Part shown: piece after piece, positions 35,034-46,323 of the stretch
Layout of the letters: every line of letters begins with the position of its first letter
Position numbering within the stretch: position 1 is the stretch's first letter
Notes under the pieces: generated by a model
Databases searched by the model: none
What the model was told of the DNA's origin: nothing
The model's input: only the letters and a program-made list of their open reading frames with translations
DNA from: Neofusicoccum parvum
Taxonomy: Eukaryota > Ascomycota > Dothideomycetes > Botryosphaeriales > Botryosphaeriaceae
Assembly: GCA_020912385.1 (NCBI GenBank)
Contig: CP087218.1
Location: 1,860,001-1,924,000 of the forward strand
Reading direction: 5' to 3'
DNA length: 64,000 nt
Made by a program: the position numbers and the translations under genes

Positions 35034-36419
35034 GTTCGGCGAGAGACGGTAGCGACAGGATGATAGCCAAGGCTTCAGTCGTGAACGTAGAAGAAAACAG
35101 CGTCCAAAATTCTCAGCCAAGCTTCGGCATTGTGGGCTTGGCTCCACAGCTTTCACGTGACTGCGTTCATCGCAACCCACATTTTTATTGGTAAAAGATG
35201 CTCGACTGTAGGTCAGACAACGTACGGTGCATGATATAGCAAGTTGATTCGTGGGAGGGACAAACAAACTAAGGTCTCCCTAGTTTAACTTTATTTGGAA
35301 GGACGCGGGGAATATTGCACTTATACGAGGTTTGAAGTAGAACCTACGCCTAATTGTTTAATCGATCTGCTGACATTGTACTCGATTGGTGAGACATGCA
35401 AGTAAAGTAGATCAAGAGTAGTCTTGATTCTCCAGGGCCTAGACACAAGACCGCGTCAATGTACTGCGGAAAAACAAAGGAAACTTTCTGGGATTGTAGC
35501 CAGAAAGAACTCTGCGTGTGTTGAATCCGTGTAGTGACATAGGCAAGATCTGTTTCGGAAATTTGGTTTTCTGGAGCTCTCCGTCGCCAAAATTCTTGTT
35601 CTGGTTCGGGAGCTTGCTCGCCCCTCCCCCCCATCTTTGGATTCCGTGTTCCGAGAACGTATAAGCCACGCATGTCTGTGAATCTGTGATGACGATTGTT
35701 GAACGCAGGAAAGTGCCGAGTGTTCTTGGACGCCTACGACGTATGTCTTTGATATAGATGGTCCTGGGTGACGCAGGCAAGTCCGGGCGGGAATTGCCTT
35801 AAATGGCGAGAAAGGCAAGAAACAGCGAGGAAGTCTTGAGTTAGGCGAGTTGTGCCTTCTCCAATCGGGCTAGCATCAGGTGAAAATTGCAGTGGATGAG
35901 TCGCAACGGCTAGCTTCCCCGAAGTTCGTCGCCCCACCCCCGCAACCCCAGACTTCCCCCACGTTCTCCGGATTTTCGAACCCGGCACTGGCTTGCCTAC
36001 TTTCTTTCCACTATGGCGCCGGTTGGCTGCCACGGCAATGACTACAGTGGTGAATATCCGAGTTATGCTGTGAAATAGGCGCGGATGATTGGTCAAGCAC
36101 ACTGTCTGTGGGCCGGGCGCGGTCTTCGCCGCAAGCCACACCGGCCAGATGCCGCTTGCCACAATAGCTAGACCCGGTCCGCTGATTCGAACAGATGCGG
36201 ACCTGGAAATGCTACCCGGTAGTCCTACGCGGTTCCAACTTCCTGGTTCTGGACGCACGTCAACCCGGAGAACTATATAATTCTCCATGATCCCAGGCCA
36301 ACATGCGTTCTTTCCTGCAGGCACCAGTGCACTCTTGACTGGGGAGATCTGAGTCCTCACGCACGCTTCTCTCTCCAAATCACCGCTGCTCTACCACCGG
36401 GACACCCATCATCTCCGCT
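35034..36419. other. gene-poor region, 1.4 kb
   Basis: No gene supported. AT-rich near 35280-35460, then GC-richer. It holds the promoters of two divergent genes (ferroportin-like and inositol/sugar transporter). A TATA-like TATATAA is at 36274-36280. Confidence 0.5.
36274..36280 (+). promoter_or_regulatory. TATA-like element of the MFS sugar transporter gene
   Basis: TATATAA about 140 bases before the ATG at 36420. Assigned by position only. Confidence 0.45.
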
Positions 36420-38129
36420 ATGTCCGACAACATGGCCACCGAGACAAAGACACCACTGAAGCACGACATGCTCCAGGACAAGGTGTTGGCAGAGAAAGTC
36501 GAATACGCGTCATCTGAGGACATCGTTACGCCCATCGACGACTCCATCGAAGACACAAAGATTGGAGCGTTCATCTGGCTGTGTGCCCTCTGCGCATCCA
36601 TCGCAGGCTCATTGTTCGGATACGTAAGTAGCTGCTCTCGACATCCGTCACACCCTGACACACTGCTTACGCGATGCCAGGACACCGGCATTATCTCAGC
36701 TGTGCTCGTCTATCTCGGATCCAGCCTTGGTCATGAGCTCCCGGCGAACGAGAAGGAGCTGATCACGTCTCTCTGCTCCGGCGGTGCCTTTATTGGCGCC
36801 ATTATTGCAGGGCTGACTGCCGACCGGTATGGGCGCAAGGTGGCGATCTATGCCAAGTGAGTTCGGACTGCCTCTCAACAGTGTCTCAGTGCTGACAACG
36901 ATACCAGCTGCTTCCTGTTTACGGTCGGAGCCATCATCCAGGCGGCCTCGTACACTCTTGCCCAGATGGCGGTGGGCCGCCTGGTGGTGGGACTCGGAGT
37001 CGGTTCAGCGGCCATGGTGGTGCCCATGTACATCGCCGAGATCGCACCCACGAAGATCCGCGGACGCATGATCGGGCTCAACAACATGTCGATTACCGGC
37101 GGCCAGGTCATCTCCTACGGCATCGGCGCGGCGTTCGCCCACGTGCCGCACGGATGGAGGTACATGGTCGGCCTGGGCGGAGTGCCGTCGGTCATCCTCG
37201 CATGCCTCCTCCCGTTCTGCCCCGAGAGCCCGCGCCAGCTCGTCTTCCACGGCAAGCTCGACGAGGCGGAGCGCGTCATCGCCCGCATCTACAAGAACGC
37301 GACGCCCGAGCAGGTCGGCGACAAGGTGCGGCTGATCGCGCAGTCGGTCGAGGAGGCCAAGGAGGTCACGGCGGGCAAGTCGACGTGGTACCTGGTCAAG
37401 AAGCTGCACGCGGAGCCGGCCAACTTCCGGGCGCTGGTGTGCGCGTGCGGGCTCATGGTCATCAGCCAGATGTCGGGGTTCAACACGCTCATGTACTACA
37501 GCTCGACGCTGTTCGCGCTCGTCGGCTTCTCCAACCCGGTGGCGGTCGGGCTGGTCGTCGCCGGCACCAACTTCGTCATGACCTGGGTCAACGCCATGGC
37601 CGTCGACCCGTGGGGCCGCCGCCGCGTCCTCGTCAGCACCGTGTGGGGCATGGCTGCCGGGCTGCTGGCCGTCGCCGTCGCCTTCTCATACATCCCCGTC
37701 GACACGTCCACGCTGGAGCTGCGCGAGGCCCGCGTCACGGCGCCGGCCATCGTCGTGCTGGTCTTCATTGTATGGTTCGTCTTCTTCTACGGCGTGTCGG
37801 TCGGCAACACGGCGTGGATGAGCACGGATTTCTTCCCCATGGAGGTGCGCTCTGTCGGCACCATGTTCATGACGTGCGCCTGCTGGGGCTCCAACATCAT
37901 CGTGAGCAGCACGTTCCTGACCATGATGAAGAGCATGACGCCGAGCGGCGCCTTTGGGTTCTACGCCGCCATTTGCGGGATCGGATGGGTGGCCATCATC
38001 TTCTTCTACCCGGAAGTCAGCGGGCTGACGCTGGAGGAGATCCAGGAGGTCTTCAAGCACGGGTTTGGGGTCAAGTACACGAGGCAGCTGCGGAAGGAGA
38101 GGAAGGCTGCTGCGAAGAGCGCGGCGTAG
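36420..38129 (+). CDS. MFS sugar porter, probable myo-inositol transporter
   Basis: Three exons, 36420-36623, 36681-36856 and 36908-38129, encode 533 residues with twelve expected spans. Sugar-porter signatures are all present: GYDTGIISAVLVYLG in span 1 (across an intron), DRYGRK after span 2, the R-x-G-R loop in RLVVGLGVGSAA...APTKIRGR, PESPRQL after span 6, and PWGRRR after span 8. GYDTGxISxxLVxL with GxxLxxxEKELITS is the version found in fungal inositol transporters (ITR type), so proton-coupled inositol uptake is the best guess; other polyols or hexoses are possible. A Zn2Cys6 regulator follows 400 bases downstream on the same strand. Confidence 0.9.
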
Positions 38130-38535
38130 GATTTGGGGTTGCGGTGTTGTTGCTGTGGATGCTGTAGATACTGTCTATTGAGCGTCTATACTACACTTAT
38201 CCTGCAAGGGCAACCGTATTTCTGTCCAATCGCACTCTACTGTGTTCCCATGTTAGCAATCGACGTCCCTTATCAGCTTATCGCTCGCCATGCGGGGGTA
38301 CTTGCCTATCCGGATGCGCCCGTGGCGCACACCATTCTAATCTCCGTGGTATTTCCTCTTCTCCTTCCGCACTCTTTTCGCTTTGTCCTCAATCACCTGC
38401 GCCGACGCAATCAACCGTTCGCGCAGTAACCTCGAGAAGCGCCACGCCTTCCATCGCTCAAGCCGCCCGTTGAACCAGCACTTACTCCGTCCGTTGTCAT
38501 GACTGTCACCAGCACCAGGCATTCACGCCAAAGAC
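38130..38535. other. intergenic region
   Basis: A 406-base spacer between the sugar transporter and the Zn2Cys6 gene, on the same strand. No distinct element seen. Confidence 0.5.
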
Positions 38536-39897
38536 ATGCCGCCGCGAAGATCGAGGACTGTTGAGGGGTCCTGCTGGCAATGCCGCAAGCGCCGCGTCCT
38601 GTGCGACCTGACGCGCCCAAGCTGCTCGCGCTGCTCGGCTGCCCAGCAGAGTTGCGAGTACTCGCGGACGCGCCTGAAGTGGATCGACGGAGTGGCAGCT
38701 CGCGGCAAACTCGCTGGCCGCAGCGTGCCAACTGAGGTGACGCCGGCCGTGCCGCGGCCCGTCACCACGGCCATGCCCGAGGGCGGCCTCCTGCTGTACT
38801 TCGAGCGCGCCTTCCTGCCGCGCTTCAATCTCGGAATCGCCAGCCTCGACATCGACCTGGCCGCTGTCAGCTGTGATCCGGTCCTCCAGCACGCCATCAT
38901 CGCCCTTGCAAATGCTCACCATGCACTCGACGCTCACAACAGCTCTGATGACGCCCTGTTCACCAAGGGCCAGGCACGGCTGACGGCGCTGGAGAGCTTC
39001 AGAACACATCTTGGCGCGCGGAAGACCTCTGCCGAGGACTTGTTCCTGGCAAATGTGTTCCACTGCGTTCTCGACGCCATCATCGAGCCCACTGATGAAG
39101 CTGCGGCAATGCTGTGCCACTTCCAGGGCGGCCGGGCGCTCCTGTCCGACGGAGACTGCCTCAACAAGCTGACATCCGCAGACCATGGGCTTTCAGCATT
39201 TGCCATTTCAGTTTTCGCCACAATGGACCTCGTGCACTCCTTGCTGAGCGGACACGAACCCTTCTTCGACGAAGCGTGGGTGATGGGCCGTGCCGGAAGA
39301 CATTGCTGGTGGGGCTGCTTGGACACCGAAGACCCGTTCCTGAGCATCCTATCCATCCTGACCCGTCTTGCTCGCCTTGGATTCGAGGCCCGCGAATCTC
39401 AAACTCTCGTCCAGATCGACGACCTGCTTACCATCCAATCCGCCCTGGAACGAAGCGGGACCAACGCCTCTCCGCTCCACTTTTCCGGTGATCAGGATGC
39501 AGCGATGGAGTTTCAAGACTCGTGGGCCGCATTCTGCTCCGCCTACCGCGCCACAGCTCTCATCTACATGTATCGCGCCCTGTGCAGCCTTGAGCCGGAT
39601 CACCATTTGATCCAGCATGCTACAGAGGAAGGAGTGAGGGCAATTTGCAAAGAAAACCTTGCCGGGAATCTTGCGCATTGCATGCTGTTCCCGATCCTGG
39701 TCATTGGATCTCACTGCATGCACGAGCAAGACCGGAAATCTCTCCTCAGAACGTTAGACAACACCGCAAGCTACCTATCCTTTGGGAGCATCCAGCTCAT
39801 AGACGGTTTTCTGAAAGAACGGTGGTACGGCCAGTGTTTGGATTCCGACTGGTGGGGTTTCTATGGTGGTATTGCACACCGGACGGCTGTATTCTAG
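38536..39897 (+). CDS. Zn2Cys6 transcription factor
   Basis: Intronless gene of 453 residues. The zinc cluster starts at residue 13 with spacing C-x2-C-x6-C-x6-C-x2-C-x6-C (CWQCRKRRVLCDLTRPSC, then SRC and QQSC), followed by a short linker SRTRLKWIDG. The C-terminal part is a helical Fungal_trans_2-like domain (QHAIIALANAHHALD, then HLIQHATEEGVRAICKENL). It is short for its class but complete. It lies next to an inositol/sugar transporter and tail-to-tail with an ammonium transporter, and could regulate either; this is inference from position. Confidence 0.92.
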   Translation: MPPRRSRTVEGSCWQCRKRRVLCDLTRPSCSRCSAAQQSCEYSRTRLKWIDGVAARGKLAGRSVPTEVTPAVPRPVTTAMPEGGLLLYFERAFLPRFNLGIASLDIDLAAVSCDPVLQHAIIALANAHHALDAHNSSDDALFTKGQARLTALESFRTHLGARKTSAEDLFLANVFHCVLDAIIEPTDEAAAMLCHFQGGRALLSDGDCLNKLTSADHGLSAFAISVFATMDLVHSLLSGHEPFFDEAWVMGRAGRHCWWGCLDTEDPFLSILSILTRLARLGFEARESQTLVQIDDLLTIQSALERSGTNASPLHFSGDQDAAMEFQDSWAAFCSAYRATALIYMYRALCSLEPDHHLIQHATEEGVRAICKENLAGNLAHCMLFPILVIGSHCMHEQDRKSLLRTLDNTASYLSFGSIQLIDGFLKERWYGQCLDSDWWGFYGGIAHRTAVF

Positions 39898-39954
39898 TGC
39901 TGGTATTCCCCCGCCGCTATCTCAAATACACGCATTTCTACCTTTATGCTGGTG

Positions 39955-41438
39955 CTACTCCAACCTCACAGCGTTCTTTGAGAACGGATGGTAATCGATC
40001 TCCTCGGCCCACTGGGCTTCATACAAGGACTCGTCCATCTGCGACGCATCCATGCCAGCAACAACATCCCTGTAGCAGTCCGGAGTCAGCCACTTTTCAT
40101 ATCGAGAATCGGAAGGAACAGACTTACTCATCATCCGCAAGGACCTCGAGGCCAGGTACGCAGTCGATCAGGGCATATAGCACAAACGATCCCACGAAGG
40201 ACCAGGTGAACCCGATCACCGCCTCAAGAACCTGGATCCCCAACTGCTTGACATTCCCATCGAAGAAGACACCGCCGTCTATGACAGAAGCGCCATCGTA
40301 AGCGGCGACCTCCTTCCGCGCAAAGAGCCCCGTGGCAACCGTCGCCAGGATCCCCCCCACGCAATGCGTGGCAAACGTGTCGCCGTTGTCCACCCACCGC
40401 CACCGACGGGCGAAGTCGGTGAACTTGATGCGCAGCGCCTGGCGGCACACGAGGGCGCCGGCCACGCCGAAGAAAAAGGCAGTCGGCATGTCGATGAAGC
40501 CGGCCGACGGGGTGATCATGACGAGCCCGGCGATGGCGCCCATGAAGGTGGAGTCGAGCGACCACTTGCCCGTCTCGAAGAAGGTGACGGACGCCCAGGT
40601 CAGGGCGCCGGCGGAGGCGCAGATGTTGGTGACGCACAGCGCCATGACGGACTTGAAGTTCAGCGCCAGCGTGGTGCCGGCGTCGAAGGCCAGCCACGAG
40701 CTCCAGATGACGATCAGCGCCAGCAGCTGGCACATGCTGTTGTGCGGGCGGTGCAGCGCCAGGTGCGACGGCGTGCGCGCGCCCGACCGCCGCGACCGGA
40801 ACACCGGGTACGACAGGTACAGGCTCAGGGCGCTGGCCGACGCGCCCGAGCAGATGTGCACCGGCGTGCCGCCTGCGAAGTCGAGCACCCCGAGGTTGCC
40901 GAGGAAGCCCGTGTCCGACCACACCATGTGCGCGAGCGGGCAGTAGATGAAGGTGGCCCAGAGCTGCGGCGGGGGGCGGTCAGTCAGGGCGCCGGGCGTC
41001 AAGTGTGGTCGGGGGACGTACGACGATGAATGGGATCAGAGGGAGGATGCGTCCGCGCTCGCACGCACCGCCGATGGAGATGACGCAGACGGTGGCGCAG
41101 AACACCAACTGGAATTCACTGAAGAGGATGGCCGGGATGGTGCCCACGGGGTCGGCCAGCACGCCGCGATGGAAGGCGTACTTGAAGTCACCGAAGACAC
41201 CGCCGCCTTCCCCGTAGGCAAGCGTGTATCCCACGACGAACCATTGGATGGAGCAGCATGCTATTGCGAGAATCGACGGGTAGAAAGAAGCCAGCCCGCT
41301 CTTGCGCGTGGAGTAGCCCGAGTATCCCAGGCCAACCGCGGGGATGATGGGCCAGCAGAAGACGGTGCAGACAAGGATGAAGACAGTGTCGATTTTGTCG
41401 CAGGCCGCCCAGGCCTGGAGCACGTCTTCGGACAGCAT
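39955..41438 (-). CDS. ammonium transporter (Amt/Mep family)
   Basis: Three exons on the minus strand, 41438-41022, 40963-40128 and 40069-39955, encode 455 residues, typical of fungal Mep proteins. Both pore histidines are seen: the first in GGTPVHICSGASASA and the second in DTFATHCVGGILATVATGLFA. Other family landmarks are FDAGTTLALN and VDNGDTF. The cytosolic C-terminal tail is short and acidic (DASQMDESLYEAQWAEEID). The protein takes up ammonium at the plasma membrane and some members sense nitrogen. Its stop codon is only 57 bases from that of the convergent Zn2Cys6 gene, so the transcripts probably overlap. Confidence 0.95.
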
Positions 41439-41957
41439 TGCAACGGAGACGAGCGCTGATGCGTGAGCCGGGCAGCCACCACTCCTCCAAGTCTCTCTAT
41501 ATACGCCAGAAGCTGGCTGAGGCAGAGCTCTCGCGAGTCAGAGCTTATCAAGCCAGGGCCGGCGGAGCTTGCCCAGAGTGGGCATAAAATGGGCACGACG
41601 GGTGAGCTAGGGCCTTATCGGCCTGGGCCGGCCATTAAGCTTGGAGCAGCGCGGGGCGACGCAAGCCTGCACAAGTGCGATAACAGCGCCAGCCAATCAC
41701 AGCAGGCCCCCTGCCCGCTCCGCTCCCCGCCTTTGTTGGAGCGATTTTAGTTTCAGCCCACGCCCGAGAACAGAAACAGTTTCCAGCCCGGCCGTGGACG
41801 TCTTTGCTGCTGCTTTGAGTGTAACCACGGGGGATAAGAGCCATGCGCTGCCTGGCAAGCACTACTAATACCCGCGCCGCGCTCTCGTCCAGTGTCTTGT
41901 GCTGCAGGCCAAGGCTCCTCGCATCCCCCGTCCCTCCGAACACGCTCCGCAGCCGCC
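41439..41957. other. divergent promoter region
   Basis: A 519-base spacer between the starts of the ammonium transporter (minus) and the amino-acid/choline permease (plus). Two nitrogen-related transporters sharing an upstream region suggests shared nitrogen control, but GATA-type sites were not counted systematically. Confidence 0.5.
41497..41504 (-). promoter_or_regulatory. TATA-like element of the ammonium transporter gene
   Basis: On the minus strand GTATATAG lies about 60 bases before the ATG at 41438. Assigned by position. Confidence 0.5.
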
Positions 41958-43691
41958 ATGGATCCCGTTGCTGACGAGAAGGTCCCCGCCGGCCCCCTGG
42001 TGGGAGACGAAGAACGACCGCCAAGCCATGTCGGGACCGTGTCCAATGAGATTGACCAGCTGGCTGTCCTGGGCTACAAGGCCGAGCTGCAGCGCAACCG
42101 TTCCATGTTCCATCTGCTGTTCCAGACTCTTGCCATCGCCGCCATCCCGTATGGCGAGGGAGGCCCTCTGATCAGCGCAATCTACGGCGGCGGCCCGCTG
42201 TCTATTTTTGTTGGCTGGATTGTGGTGCTCGTGCTGGACGAGTGCGTGGCGCTCTCTCTAAGCGAGCTGGCTTCGAGGTACCCGACCTCTGCTGGGCCGT
42301 ACTACTGGACCTTCCAGCTGGCGCCCCAGAAATACAAGACGCTCTTTTCGTTCATCAACGGCTGGACCTGGCTCATCGGGAATTGGACCATCACGCTCTC
42401 GGTCAACTTCGGCTTCGCGTCCCTCATCGCCGCCACGGTGTCCATGTACCACGACGACTTCGTTGCCACGGACTGGCAGCTGTTGTTGATCTTCTACGCC
42501 ATCTGCATCATCACCTTCTTCATCTGCGCCTTTGGTAACAAGTTCCTCCCGCTGGTCGACACGATATGCGCAGCCTGGACCGCCGTGTCCATCTTCATCA
42601 TCCTCATTGCTCTGTCAGTCGCTGCCAAGTCGGGAAGGCATTCTGCCAGCTACGCGCTTGGCCACTACGACACGTCGTTCGCGGGATGGGGTGGCTTCAC
42701 CTTCTTCATCGGCCTGCTGCCGGCGGCGTACACTTTCTCGGCCATCGGAATGATTTCCAGCATGGCGGAAGAAGTACATGAACCGGCCATCAAAGTCCCT
42801 CAGGCCATCAGCTTGTGGTAAGCTGCCAGCAGTGCTGAATTTGCTCGGGTCTTGCGCTAATGGACTGCCAGTGTCCCGGTTGGAGGAATAGCAGGTCTCT
42901 TCTTCATCCTCCCAATATGCTTCACCTTGCCGCCGCTTGCAGATATTCTGGAAGCTCCAAATGCCCAGGCCCTGCCCTACATCTTCCACATGGTCATGGG
43001 CAGTCCGGTATGAAATCCCACATTTTTTTAGCCTAGAATTCTGCTTACCCGGCCCCACAGGGAGGCGGTCTCGGCCTGATATTCCTGGTCCTCGCAATCA
43101 CGCTCTTCTGCTCCATCAGCATCACTAACGCGGCCTCCCGCTGCACGTGGGCCTTCTCCCGCGACGACGCCATCCCACTCGCCCGCATCTGGGCGCGCGT
43201 CGACGAGCGGTTCGGCGTGCCGGTCTGGTCGCTGGCGCTGCTCACGCTGGTGCAGATGCTGCTCGGCCTCATCAACCTGGGCAGCACGTCCGCCTTCACC
43301 GCCTTCGTGTCCGTCGGCGTCATCGCCCTCGCGCTGTCGTATGCCTTCCCCATCTGCGTCAGCCTGCTGCACCGCCGTATGGAGGTCTCGCGCGCGCGCT
43401 TCCACTGCGGCCCGCTGATCGGGAGCACGGTCAACGTCGTGGCGCTGGCGTGGATCGCGTTCGAGCTGGTGCTGTTCAGCATGCCGACCGCGCTGCCGGT
43501 GACGGACGTGACGATGAACTACGCGTCGGTTGTGCTGGTCGGGTTCATGGCTATCTCGGGCGTGTGGTATCTGGCGCACTCCCGGAAATGTGCGTATCCC
43601 TCCTCCTGGACTCCATCGCGTTGTTGGATGGCGCTGACGTTGAGCTGCAGACTACAAGGGTCCTCCTGCGTCGGATGGATTGGTGTTCTAG
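41958..43691 (+). CDS. amino acid/choline permease (ACT family: GABA, choline or polyamine type)
   Basis: Four exons, 41958-42817, 42872-43007, 43061-43589 and 43651-43691, encode 521 residues, the usual size. The family hallmark LSELASRYPTSAGPYYW follows span 2, with NGWTWLIGNW soon after; ISSMAEEVHEPAIKVPQAI is the conserved block after span 7. This pattern is shared by yeast Uga4, Hnm1 and Tpo5, so the substrate could be GABA, choline or a polyamine. The last exon encodes only 13 codons ending YYKGPPASDGLVF. All phases are consistent. Confidence 0.93.
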
Positions 43692-44929
43692 ATGTCAGGG
43701 CAGAGCCAGGATTAATGCAGCCAGGTGTTGGATACTGATCGGTAGCTCGTGAAGCGGTAGAGTTGGCAGGGGTCGTTAATGAGAAGTTGTTTTAAGAGGG
43801 TCGACGATGACCGTTAATGCCTTCATTGAGCTTAGTGCACATTCCGCCACGCCGGGATTATGCAAGTGATGATCGAGATGATGGCTTGGCTGCTGACAGA
43901 GCGCAGGATCACCACTACGTACAACGCCTATAACAAGAAAGACATAGCCAGTAATGAATAGCATATAAGGAGCCATCGCCACGGTCCTCTCTTCGATTCA
44001 TACCACCGACTACATCCCGCAACGGCAGCTCCCACCCCTTTTCCTCAGCAACCCCGTCGATATCCGCATCGTCACGCCCGATCCCCGCAAAGACCACCCG
44101 CGGCTGGAGCACCGCCTCCACCCTGCGCGTCCGCTTCACCCAGCTGAGCTCCTCCGGGGCGTGTGAGGTGGCCGTCCGGTAAATGATTTCCAGGAGTTAT
44201 TTTGGACGCGCGACGGAGAAGAAGAATCCAATCACGTAGGCTGCGATTGAAGCGGCATTGCGTCGAGGACCGCTTGAGGGGAGGAAATCGGAGATGCGCG
44301 GGCCCTAGGGGGCCGGGGCAGCTGGATGGGGGAGAATCGCGTTGCGCTCTTCGAGACGGGCGAGTTGCGAGTTCTCGGAGGATTTGGGAGTATCCGGAGG
44401 AGGAAGGGTCGGCTTCTTCGTTGGAGTCTGTTGACGCTACGTTTCGCTGTGTAACAGACTTTGGGTCTGCTCTCAGGAATGTGCGTTTGCTGGTTCCCGG
44501 TTTCAACTTCCGTATCCCGTATTCTCTTCTGAAGCCGCAGTCCCGCAGGAGCCTTTGAGATGTCGGCCGATGCTTCATTCTGCTGCCCTCTCTTCGGCCG
44601 ATGACGGTACCGCCTCCTCCAGCCAGTACGCGTGGCCTTTGTCCCAGGCGTCCCAATAAGAGTTGCAAAGTGTGGGGAAGAAGGGTTGTGATGCACCGCC
44701 AGCACGAGACCGGGATCCCCGGAATCGCACTATAGCAACCACTTCGGGCCAAGCCTGGAACCAAAGCGGGACCTCTGGCATCAACACCGCCACACGCCGC
44801 AACCCTAAACCGGCAGTGCGCACCTATCTCGAAATACTCGGTCTCACAGAGCACTCCGCACCGCAACGGGCCGCCGTAGATAAGTATGTCTGTCCCGCAG
44901 CCCTCCCCGTCCAGCACGCCGCCCCAGCA
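43692..44929. other. intergenic region, 1.2 kb
   Basis: No gene is supported. A minus-strand frame around 43990-44170 (RRVEAVLQPRVVFAGIGRD) looks somewhat protein-like but has no start, splice context or family. Two TCGGCCGA octamers lie at 44573-44580 and 44592-44599. Confidence 0.5.
44573..44599. promoter_or_regulatory. pair of TCGGCCGA palindromes
   Basis: Two copies 19 bases apart (44573-44580, 44592-44599), about 340 bases upstream of the membrane protein gene at 44930. CGG-CCG palindromes are a usual binding geometry for Zn2Cys6 dimers. Function is inferred. Confidence 0.35.
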
Positions 44930-45808
44930 ATGGCAGACCCACCACCACGACACAGCGCCGCCCCGGCCGCGCCCTTCGACGCCGTCCGCCCCCCTCCACT
45001 CAACTACTCCCTCCGCACGCGCAAGAAGCAGATCGCCCGCTTCTGGCTGCCGCTCCTCCTCGACTGCTGCGTCCTGCCCGTCGCGCTCTTCTACTCCCTC
45101 CGCTTCGCCACCCGCCTCTCCGACGCCACCGTCTTCGCCATCACCACCGCCTTGATCGGCGGCACGCTGGTCGTCGAGTTCCTCCTCCGCGGCTACCACC
45201 TCTGGCGCCGCGACTCCGTCTGCCGCCCCAAGGCCTCCCCCCGCGCCGCCTTCGACTGGACCCACTGGGTCCTGCTGCTCGCCATCGTCGTCGCCGTCGC
45301 CGAGCTCGTCGTCGGCAACGCCTTCCCCGAGCCGCTGGTCCGCCTGCTGGCCATGCCGGCCCCGAGCGTGCTCGCCGTCTTCGCGGCCGACGTCGTCGTG
45401 CGCGACGCCCTGCACCTGGCCGGCGCGCGCGCGCCGGTGCGGGTCTCGTCGACGCCGCCGGGCGAGGCGTGGCGCCCGGGCATCTACGTCGTGGTCGAGG
45501 ACATCGTGGCGACGGATGGAGGCGGGGAGACGGCGTTCCGGGAGCGCCTGGACCGGCGGTACGGGGGCAGCTATGTGTTTCGCCGGATGGTGCGCGTGCT
45601 GTCGCTGTTCTGGGGGCTGGGCGGGTTGGCGGCGGCGGCGGGGACGGCGGCGCTGGTGTGGACGCTGGAGAGGGATGTGGCGTACGGCGTGGGGTGGGTG
45701 GCGCCGTTTGTGTGGGGGTTGGTGTGGACGCTGCTGACGATGCGGTGGGTGCCGAGGTGTTTGGAGAGGGAGTATGCGTCGTGGATGGAGGCGCGGGGCG
45801 TGCCTTGA
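44930..45808 (+). CDS. multi-span fungal membrane protein of unknown function
   Basis: Intronless frame of 292 residues. After a Pro/Ala-rich N-terminus there are at least six hydrophobic segments, including FWLPLLLDCCVLPVALFYSL, TVFAITTALIGGTLVVEFLL, HWVLLLAIVVAVAELVVG and VGWVAPFVWGLVWTLL. GIYVVVEDIVATDG and RRYGGSYVFRRMVRVLSLFWG lie between spans. I recognise the general type from ascomycete genomes, where it is annotated only as an integral membrane protein. GC is very high (third positions almost all G or C), as for its neighbours. No catalytic motif is apparent. Confidence 0.82.
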   Translation: MADPPPRHSAAPAAPFDAVRPPPLNYSLRTRKKQIARFWLPLLLDCCVLPVALFYSLRFATRLSDATVFAITTALIGGTLVVEFLLRGYHLWRRDSVCRPKASPRAAFDWTHWVLLLAIVVAVAELVVGNAFPEPLVRLLAMPAPSVLAVFAADVVVRDALHLAGARAPVRVSSTPPGEAWRPGIYVVVEDIVATDGGGETAFRERLDRRYGGSYVFRRMVRVLSLFWGLGGLAAAAGTAALVWTLERDVAYGVGWVAPFVWGLVWTLLTMRWVPRCLEREYASWMEARGVP

Positions 45809-46323
45809 TGGGGTGGGGGGTGGAGGTTGAGGGCTGGAGCTGTTATTGGATGCAATAGGCCGAGCTTGGCGGCGGCGGAGACTAAGGCTGGGTTTGTTCC
45901 TACAACGATTGACCGTGCGAGCACGGCTCTGCTGGTGTGTTTATTTGCTTGGGCGTCATGCTCACCGTAAAACTTTATTGGCCCCTGTTCCACAGCTTCG
46001 GGATTGGGCTGGCTGCGCTGCTGACTCGAGGTACGGGCCAGACCAGCCTCGGGCTTTTTCTGCACCGGTGATGAGCGAGGAATCCCTCCCGCGGCTGAGA
46101 CGCTAGTTCCATGTTCCTCTATTTGTACTGTCCCCAAAGCGTGCGTCTGGAAAATAAAAACGTGGCAGCAAACAGCACGATACCCGCGCATGCAACCCGA
46201 CGATCACGGTGCCAAGAACCGTGGATACGAACGGCTGCCCTGCTCTGGAAGACATGCATATATGAGAAGAGAGATACGGCTGTTATGTCCCGAATGCGAA
46301 ACGACAACCCGCATGTCTACAAA
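45809..46323. other. intergenic region
   Basis: A 515-base spacer. Nothing supported except the promoter of the arylsulfotransferase-family gene. Confidence 0.5.

Noticed and set aside
35456..35818. 120-codon minus-strand open frame
   Set aside because: Low-similarity Ser/Arg-rich text in AT-mixed intergenic DNA without promoter or domain.
40224..40922. His/Arg-rich frame over the ammonium transporter
   Set aside because: Shadow frame of the transporter exon; no domain.
43915..44170. Minus-strand fragment with RRVEAVLQPRVVFAGIGRD
   Set aside because: Somewhat protein-like but no start, splice sites, neighbouring exons or recognised family.
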